From a virus: DNA of 44,815 nt. A program made the position numbers and the translations under genes. Positions within the stretch are counted from its first letter, which is position 1. Each line of letters begins with the position of its first letter. Positions 39,488-44,815 of this stretch are shown in pieces. The notes beneath the pieces are model-generated. The model searched no databases. It had not been told where the DNA came from and saw only the letters and a program-made list of their open reading frames with translations. The DNA is taken from positions 1-44,815 of IMG/VR virus record IMGVR_UViG_3300018082_000014, one strand, 5' to 3'.

Positions 39488-39805
39488 ATGTCTGTTACTA
39501 TCACCATAACCACTACCTGCGAGTGCTGCTCTCGGCTAGCTATAACTAAGACACTGGAGTATGAGACAGTAGCTCGCCTGGTGGACTACCCTCGTCAGTT
39601 CACCAAGGAAGTTTGGGGACTCCTCTCTACTCCTCGTGGAGAGGGGCTTCCAGCTACCTATTGTAGCGACTGCGCTCCAGTAGACCACAGGCTCCATCCA
39701 GGAGTGGCTCTCTATGGCTGGCCTCACGGAGGACCTATAGAGATTCCTGTGGATTTCCCTGACGACGAACCAGTAAAGGTAGAGGTAGATGCCAAACCCG
39801 CGTAA
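39488..39805 (+). CDS. small zinc-ribbon-like protein in the head module
   Basis: 105 residues from ATG 39488 with GAGGG upstream; an in-frame ATG at 39362 lies inside the capsid gene. CECC near the N-terminus and CSDC about 50 residues later are a likely zinc site. The C-terminus is acidic. It overlaps the next gene by 17 bases. Function unknown. Confidence 0.65.
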   Translation: MSVTITITTTCECCSRLAITKTLEYETVARLVDYPRQFTKEVWGLLSTPRGEGLPATYCSDCAPVDHRLHPGVALYGWPHGGPIEIPVDFPDDEPVKVEVDAKPA

Positions 39806-40292
39806 CCGTCCCATGCCTACACCATCCAGTCTGGGCACTCCCGGCCCTCTTATCCTTGTGGCTGAGGACACTCAGTATGGCCTGGAACTCATCACCTCAT
39901 TCGTGGACTACCCCAGCGACTGGGACTTCCGCGACCTCGGGTTCCAGGATCAGCTCAACCAAGCCAAAACCAAGATTGTAGAACAGCTAGAGAACGAGGG
40001 GATACACTTCCAGGGCACTGCCTTCGTAATGCGTAAGAGTGATGGGACTAAACTACTCATAGAGAAGGGTTTCTATGTACGTGGTCCCTCCAGTGTCATC
40101 ACTGACCAGGAAGATGGGCAGGTACACTACGAACAGGTCGAGCATGATGGCAAGGTCAGCTATCGACCAGTTCAGCAGTCCCTCTCTCGATGGTACTTTA
40201 CCGCAGTCTACCGCGTCCCTTTGGTACGCGCCGAGAAGCCAGACTATCCGCTAGCCTGGAAGGACCATCCTAACTATAAGGAGCCAGAATAA
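39789..40292 (+). CDS. hypothetical virion protein
   Basis: 167 residues. A Pro-rich N-terminus, then mixed alpha/beta sequence; FRDLGFQDQLNQAKTKIVEQLENEGIHFQGTAF forms the core. No known domain. It shares one base with the next start (TAATG). Head completion by position. Confidence 0.6.
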   Translation: MPNPRNRPMPTPSSLGTPGPLILVAEDTQYGLELITSFVDYPSDWDFRDLGFQDQLNQAKTKIVEQLENEGIHFQGTAFVMRKSDGTKLLIEKGFYVRGPSSVITDQEDGQVHYEQVEHDGKVSYRPVQQSLSRWYFTAVYRVPLVRAEKPDYPLAWKDHPNYKEPE

Positions 40293-41278
40293 TGGCACTG
40301 ACAGAAGAAGTTGCCTTGATAGGCGGTATCCCACCTGAGTTGCTCAGTGCTGAGGATGACACTGAGTTCCTGGACGAGGGAGGGGAAGCCAAAGAACTCC
40401 GCTTTGGTCATGCCTACTGGCGCAGATCACACAAACCACCCGATGGCCCTGCCGACAACTGGCTCACCGTAGCCAGCGCAGAGAGGTGGGCCATCGCGAA
40501 CATGACCGAGAAGGGTATGACGCCGATACTGGAGTTCGGTAAGTTCCACTACATGCCACCGTTCAAGACTAATACTCTGGGAAAGATTGTCCCCCAGTGG
40601 CAACCCTGGCAAAGATCGTGGGACAGGATACTCGAACTAGGTGGCGCAAAGCTATTTCCTCTTGACCAGGTTATCGCTCATAATTGGCATCGTGAGTGCT
40701 ATTTCGAGCAATTCCAGTACAACCCTGATGGGTCTTGGCGTAAGTCCAGGATATTCCTGGTTCGCAATGGTATGGTACGCTCTTACCAGGGTAGACCTGC
40801 CTTCCCACAGTTAGTGGGCACAGAGGCTAGTGAGTATACCTTCCCCTGTACCCTCTGCTCTCGTCGTGAGCCCTTCAACTACCGTCATATCCTGGATCTG
40901 CACAAGCGGCTGATGCACTCCGACCAGATGCAACTAGAGACTCTGCGCGAGTCGCAGAAGATCATCAACGATACTATAGAACGAGCCTCAGGCCAGCCCA
41001 CTGACAGCTCAACTATCGCGCTCCTCCTGGCCAGCTTCACCACCATGATCGAGAACCAGAACAGCATGCTTGCTAGGATATTACCAACAGTCATGGCTAC
41101 TCTAGATGAACCTGAGGATAAGCCTGAGGACGAACAGACAGTTGAGGAGGGCTCTGGCGAGGAGGACAAACTCCCCGATGACGCTCCTCCCGGCACGATA
41201 GTTGACCCAGCCCCAGATCAAGCGCCAACAGTAGCTACCAATGAAGCCAGTGTAGCTGCTTTAGACAGGTTCCGCTAG
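40292..41278 (+). CDS. virion-module protein with a C2H2-like zinc finger
   Basis: 328 residues. At about 185-210 FPCTLCSRREPFNYRHILDLHKRLMH has CxxC, then H and H four residues apart, a C2H2-like arrangement with 14 residues between the pairs. The C-terminal 60 residues are strongly acidic (Glu/Asp/Pro) and disordered. The N-terminal part contains several Trp-rich segments (WQPWQRSWDRILELG). C2H2 fingers are uncommon in phage structural regions. Function unknown. Confidence 0.65.
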   Translation: MALTEEVALIGGIPPELLSAEDDTEFLDEGGEAKELRFGHAYWRRSHKPPDGPADNWLTVASAERWAIANMTEKGMTPILEFGKFHYMPPFKTNTLGKIVPQWQPWQRSWDRILELGGAKLFPLDQVIAHNWHRECYFEQFQYNPDGSWRKSRIFLVRNGMVRSYQGRPAFPQLVGTEASEYTFPCTLCSRREPFNYRHILDLHKRLMHSDQMQLETLRESQKIINDTIERASGQPTDSSTIALLLASFTTMIENQNSMLARILPTVMATLDEPEDKPEDEQTVEEGSGEEDKLPDDAPPGTIVDPAPDQAPTVATNEASVAALDRFR

Positions 41279-41294
41279 TACCCAGGTCAGGGGT

Positions 41295-41323
41295 TATAAT
41301 ACTGACTTACCGCGAGTGCGCGG
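41295..41323 (+). promoter_or_regulatory. candidate promoter -10 and hairpin before 41336
   Basis: TATAAT at 41295-41300 without a good -35, followed by CCGCG-AGTG-CGCGG (41310-41323) directly before the AAAGGA ribosome binding site. Either an additional late promoter or an RNA element that controls translation of the next gene. Confidence 0.4.
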
Positions 41324-41335
41324 AAAGGAACACAC

Positions 41336-42136
41336 ATGCCCGATCCAAGCCCATTGTTCATCCAGTCTATCCCAGGCAGCATGGCTATGCTGTCACGTCT
41401 ATTCCAGGGCTCAGACCCCGTCAAAGTGGTTGCCGCTTATCCACTGCTATTCTCAGACTACTACTTTAGAGTCTGGCACTTCGACGAGGATGCCATCGAA
41501 GCACGTTGGGCGACAGCAGTCACTGCTGGTGGTGCTCCCACTGCCTTTGCCTATAATGCCCAGCGTAATGGTGCACTGCAGGGTCTTACTGGAACTACTG
41601 ACGATGGGGCTATTGCTCTCCACCTTGACAACGTGATCTTTGACCCAGCCGATAACCCTTGGATGCTCGTCCGTTGGCGTGCTCCAGCAGCAGTCACAGG
41701 GTTCAGCTTCGAGATTAGCTTCACTGATGCTAGGACTGATGAGGCACTCCCAGGAATTACCGACATCGACACTCCCGCCTCAGGAAACGGCATTACCGAC
41801 GGTGGTGGTATCCATATGGATACCGACCAGACCCTTACTACTGCTGCCGCCTGGGGTGTAGGAACTAGCACTACTATTCTCAAAACCAACATGGGTACAT
41901 TCACTCCCACCGCTTCAGCTATCCAGTATACCCTCGTTGGTGTTCGCATTGGCCAGACATTTGTGGCTCATTGGGACGGTCGTGCCCTGGCCAATAATAC
42001 TATCTACTCGGTCCTGTCAGGTCCTGACACAGCAGTCCTGGTTCGTCCACATCTCCTGTTCCGTACTCGCAACACTACCAGCAAAACTATCAATGTCCAC
42101 ATGATCGCTATCGGAGCTGAGGAGAACGCAACCTAA
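41336..42136 (+). CDS. lectin-like head decoration or appendage protein
   Basis: 266 residues. About 60-260 is a beta-sandwich pattern resembling concanavalin-like phage domains (FEISFTDARTDEALPGI, QYTLVGVRIGQTFVAHWDG). AAAGGA precedes the ATG. Comes after the capsid block, where decoration and fibre-anchoring proteins are common. Shares one base with the next start (TAATG). Confidence 0.55.
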   Translation: MPDPSPLFIQSIPGSMAMLSRLFQGSDPVKVVAAYPLLFSDYYFRVWHFDEDAIEARWATAVTAGGAPTAFAYNAQRNGALQGLTGTTDDGAIALHLDNVIFDPADNPWMLVRWRAPAAVTGFSFEISFTDARTDEALPGITDIDTPASGNGITDGGGIHMDTDQTLTTAAAWGVGTSTTILKTNMGTFTPTASAIQYTLVGVRIGQTFVAHWDGRALANNTIYSVLSGPDTAVLVRPHLLFRTRNTTSKTINVHMIAIGAEENAT

Positions 42137-42468
42137 TGGCGCTAAACTGGCGACGCCTGATCGGCCTAGAGGGTATTCCGACTCATCCTGATACCACGGG
42201 TCTTGGTTCAGACTTTCCTGGCTCTGGTGGCGACCGTGAGCGAGGTAAATTCCGTGAGAGTGCATATCCTCGTCTTACTACTGTAGCGATTAGCAATGAT
42301 GATGGCTCAGATGTCTTTGGTGGCAGTAGTGGTATAGGCGGAGACAGTTCAGCAACTCTCGGTAATGTTGTATTATGCCTAAATGATCTTATTACTGAGA
42401 TACGCCTGCTCCGCCATGCTCTCATTCTTACTGGTATAGCTGCTGATATTGAGGAGCCTATGGACTAA
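42136..42468 (+). CDS. small virion protein with conserved helical C-terminus
   Basis: 110 residues. The N-terminal 75 residues are Gly/Ser/Asp-rich and flexible; the C-terminal helix (LNDLITEIRLLRHALILTGIAADI) is a recurring segment in phage proteins next to decoration or tail genes. Function unknown. Confidence 0.6.
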   Translation: MALNWRRLIGLEGIPTHPDTTGLGSDFPGSGGDRERGKFRESAYPRLTTVAISNDDGSDVFGGSSGIGGDSSATLGNVVLCLNDLITEIRLLRHALILTGIAADIEEPMD

Positions 42469-42543
42469 CCTAATCGGCTGCCTACTCTGTTTATGATCCA
42501 ACGTGGAGTAAACTAGTAACAGTAGTAACAGGAGTAATCTCTA

Positions 42544-43254
42544 ATGCCAGTAGTTGATCTCTCAATCCTAGTTCCAGGTCATGGCTCGAAGCGTGCTGGT
42601 GGGAACCAGCAAGGTTCTCTATTTACCCTGGATGATGTAGATGCTGCAATATCCAGAGGGCTGGGCTTCCAGGTCACAGTAGGTGCGTTCTCCACTGGCA
42701 TAGTTGGTGGTGGCGCAGGCACAATACTTGACCTAGACCAGCCAGAACTCGCTATCGGTATCCCTAGTGGTGTAGCAATCCGCCCTGTGTACTTCAATGT
42801 GCAGGTTCAGGTAGGTCTCATCGCTGCTGACAACGACGAGAACGAAATCCTCATCGCGGTAGACCGCCTGGGTGTATGGTCAGGTGATGGCACTTCCACA
42901 GCTGAAACCGCCACAGGACTTCGCTCTGACATGGGTGGTGGCTCCCGCTGCCGTGTTGGTTCGGCCTTCACCGCCGACATGACTACCACACCAACTGGTG
43001 CTGCTGCAGCCGATCCAGTCCTCGACATGGAACTAGCTCGTTTCGTGCAGACAGTAGATATTCTGTTGGCATCTACCCCTGTTGACTCGCACCTGAAGGT
43101 AACGAGTCTCCTATATGAGCCGAAGCACCCACCGATTATTGTCGGTCCAGCTACTCTCTTGGTCTACTACGGTGGCACAGTGGCTACCCTCGGTGGCTTT
43201 ATCCAGGGGCATTGGGTAGAAGCACTTGCATCTGAATACATCAACCTAACCTAA
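42544..43254 (+). CDS. virion protein, paralogue of the next gene
   Basis: 236 residues, beta-rich and Gly/Ala/Thr/Val-rich. The end (PPIIVGPATLLVYYGGTVATLGGFIQGHWVEA) matches PNILAGPASFLIYSAAGT in the product of 43284-43934, so the two are probably products of a duplication. AGGAG precedes the ATG. Likely a beta-sandwich appendage or decoration subunit. Confidence 0.6.
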   Translation: MPVVDLSILVPGHGSKRAGGNQQGSLFTLDDVDAAISRGLGFQVTVGAFSTGIVGGGAGTILDLDQPELAIGIPSGVAIRPVYFNVQVQVGLIAADNDENEILIAVDRLGVWSGDGTSTAETATGLRSDMGGGSRCRVGSAFTADMTTTPTGAAAADPVLDMELARFVQTVDILLASTPVDSHLKVTSLLYEPKHPPIIVGPATLLVYYGGTVATLGGFIQGHWVEALASEYINLT

Positions 43255-43283
43255 CCGACCTAAACTCTAAGGAGGTTGGGAAT

Positions 43284-43934
43284 ATGGTCCAGATTGCGTC
43301 TCAGTATGAGCGTAGAATTAGTGACCTGAACCTTGGCCTGGAAGGTGCACCATTCGATAGGGCGAGATCGACACGTGATGCAGTTCCATTCACTGCTGAC
43401 TACATACTGTCACTTGCCTTAGCTGGAAGACTCTGGGTATTTGGTGATGGAGACCAGAACGATACTGTAACAGGTCAGACATCTTTTGCCAATACGACTC
43501 CGACCTGGCTTCTGGATGTACCAGCCGAAGTGGTAGCAATCCCTCTCTTTATGGATATGAGCCAGACAGGTACTGTAGCCGGTGGGGACATTGAGCTACT
43601 GTTTGAGTATCAAGGCATAAAGAGATATGCTTCTGGTGGTACTTCCGAGAAAGGTCTAAATGTACTTACCAGTGTCCAGGGTAATCCTATCTGCCGGTGT
43701 TTCTCGAACCCTACGGCTGTTGCTGGGTTCGGTATGACTGTATTCAGAGCCGATATTGCACCAGACGTCTCTCCTGCTGAGGGTATCCTACCAGGGCCGC
43801 TATGGACTCCGGTAGTTCCAAATATCTTAGCTGGTCCTGCCTCCTTCCTGATCTACTCTGCTGCTGGCACAACTGGACCCACTTGGTTCTGGAACCTATG
43901 TATCGCCGAACTCCCTAGAGGATGGGCACCATGA
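43284..43934 (+). CDS. virion protein, paralogue of the previous gene
   Basis: 216 residues with a strong AAGGAGG 8 bases before the ATG. Shares the GPA-(S/T)-(F/L)-L-(I/V)-Y segment near its end with the preceding protein, and a comparable beta pattern in the middle. Probably the partner or alternate form of the same appendage. ATGA overlap with the next gene. Confidence 0.6.
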   Translation: MVQIASQYERRISDLNLGLEGAPFDRARSTRDAVPFTADYILSLALAGRLWVFGDGDQNDTVTGQTSFANTTPTWLLDVPAEVVAIPLFMDMSQTGTVAGGDIELLFEYQGIKRYASGGTSEKGLNVLTSVQGNPICRCFSNPTAVAGFGMTVFRADIAPDVSPAEGILPGPLWTPVVPNILAGPASFLIYSAAGTTGPTWFWNLCIAELPRGWAP

Positions 43935-44203
43935 TCTATGAAACAGTACTTCGCCGAACTGCTCCTGAGTCTAATCCAGACGTTGCTATCTTATATTTGG
44001 AAGCAGTAGGTGAGCAGGAGGCAAAAGAACTAGCTGTTCAGATTATTGCTAATGATAAGAACCAAAATAGTCCTACCAACCTATCCTGGTCAAGCATTGG
44101 TGATCAGAGCCTCTGGGGACTAGCCGAAAGTGTCGAGGTAGTATCACTTACTCCAGTTAGTCGTCCTCGTAGGGAAGTCTTTCGAGACCGTAATATACTG
44201 TGA
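43931..44203 (+). CDS. small virion-module hypothetical protein
   Basis: 90 residues from ATG 43931, which overlaps the preceding stop (ATGA) with AGAGGA 8 bases upstream; ATG 43922 is an alternative. Acidic alpha/beta (ILYLEAVGEQEAKELAVQII). No domain recognised. GTGA overlap with the next gene. Confidence 0.6.
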   Translation: MIYETVLRRTAPESNPDVAILYLEAVGEQEAKELAVQIIANDKNQNSPTNLSWSSIGDQSLWGLAESVEVVSLTPVSRPRREVFRDRNIL

Positions 44204-44652
44204 GTATGGCACAACCTATCACCTATACCTGGAGAAAGCTTTTCGCTTTCGGAAAGCTGCCTCCAGGTGGTCATGGCAAAGACAAGGGTGACAAAGGTGG
44301 AGGTCATGGCAAAGGCGGTGGAGGTAAAGGCGGTGGAGGTGGCGCTCCGAGTCTTGGCAGCTGGGCTGTCTATGACGAGACAGGAACACTCACGCTCCTT
44401 GATAGTGAGAACGTAGACAGTCTTGTGGACAACGCTGTCGGCGATACGACAATCAATTGGACAGTGGATTTCAGTGGCGCGACCTACGCTATGATGGGCG
44501 GTTGCCTTGGAGCAATCGGTGGAAACGACGAGCACTTTGTATACCTATTCAGCGGCGCTACTTTCCTTGCTGGCTCTGCACGAGTTGTGACTGGTGTTGG
44601 GGCGGTAGAGGAGGACGTGGACTACGCCTCAGCCTTTGCGGTTGGTAACTGA
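44200..44652 (+). CDS. tail-tip-like protein with Gly/Lys/His-rich linker
   Basis: 150 residues from a GTG in a GTGA overlap (ATG two codons later is possible). About residues 25-50 are a run of Gly, Lys and His (KGGGHGKGGGGKGGGG), a flexible linker. The C-terminal 100 residues form a beta domain (TGTLTLLDSENVDSLVDNAVGD onward) also found in the gene that follows. It resembles small tail-fibre tip domains with the xxSGTixxxxxxNVxSvxDxGxGdyT pattern. Confidence 0.65.
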   Translation: MSMAQPITYTWRKLFAFGKLPPGGHGKDKGDKGGGHGKGGGGKGGGGGAPSLGSWAVYDETGTLTLLDSENVDSLVDNAVGDTTINWTVDFSGATYAMMGGCLGAIGGNDEHFVYLFSGATFLAGSARVVTGVGAVEEDVDYASAFAVGN

Positions 44653-44815
44653 TGGCTGGTCTCCTGATCCAGATGTGGGTGTGCCTAGATGGTTCAGGGA
44701 CAATTGCCATTTTAGACGATCTCAATGTCGATTCGGCAGTGGACAATGGGACTGGCGATTATACATTCAATATCGGCACTGACTACGCCAACGATGACTA
44801 CGCTGTTGCTGGTAT
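44652..44815 (+). CDS. N-terminal part of a small tail-associated protein (continues at 1-169)
   Basis: ATG 44652 overlaps the preceding TGA as TGATGG with no gap. 54 codons and two bases are present before the window ends. GSGTIAILDDLNVDSAVDNGTGDYTFN matches the paralogue at 44200-44652 and the widespread phage tail pattern. Joined to bases 1-169 it makes an uninterrupted 110-residue protein. Confidence 0.82.
   Translation, partial: MAGLLIQMWVCLDGSGTIAILDDLNVDSAVDNGTGDYTFNIGTDYANDDYAVAG

Overview
The window is a double-stranded DNA bacteriophage genome and it appears to be complete. The reading frame open at the right end (from 44652) continues in frame into the one at the left end (1-169). 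The joined 110-residue protein matches its upstream paralogue (44200-44652) across the join, so the 44,815 bases are best read as a circular or circularly permuted genome opened inside a tail gene. I see no integrase, excisionase, partition system or attachment site, so it is probably a lytic phage. No phage RNA polymerase is visible, and the promoters look like bacterial sigma70 promoters, usually with strong GGAGG ribosome binding sites. This suggests it relies on host transcription. The host cannot be named from the sequence.

Layout. The plus strand from 24488 through the right end and on to 6096 is the late virion module: small terminase candidate, large terminase, portal, a virion lysozyme, two large internal virion proteins, scaffold, capsid, a string of head and appendage proteins, a holin-like protein at 857-1036, and then two proteins whose sizes and order resemble the T7 adaptor (gp11) and nozzle (gp12). 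There is no recognisable tape measure, sheath or tail tube gene, so a short-tailed (podovirus) particle is the best inference. The minus strand from 22496 down to 6098 is the early and middle region. Between the two, 22497-22803 is a divergent control region.

The minus strand holds several transcription units. (1) 22496-20918 is a run of ten very small genes, most overlapping by 1-4 bases; many encode zinc-ribbon-like peptides, and the run ends at an intrinsic terminator (20831-20856). (2) 20629-19967 sits behind four 11-base tandem repeats and a promoter. (3) 19750-16407 contains a zinc-finger protein and a lysis cassette: a glycoside-hydrolase-like protein whose stop codon is preceded by a slippery heptamer, the amidase in the -1 frame, and a small membrane protein. 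(4) 16208-12868 covers a RepA-like helicase, a Cas4/RecB-like nuclease and a LuxR-type HTH protein. (5) 12777-6098 covers a Sak4-like ATPase, an ERCC4/XPF-type nuclease, two DNA methyltransferases and a family A DNA polymerase.

The most interesting points are: a probable programmed -1 frameshift joining the glycosidase and amidase of the endolysin; the coupled micro-gene operon; TACCAC-containing repeats shared by the control regions near 20.8 kb and 22.5-22.8 kb; an ACAAGCAT motif shared by the two replication promoters; inverted repeats lying over the -10 boxes of two plus-strand promoters; and short tandem repeats upstream of the terminase and of the scaffold/capsid genes.
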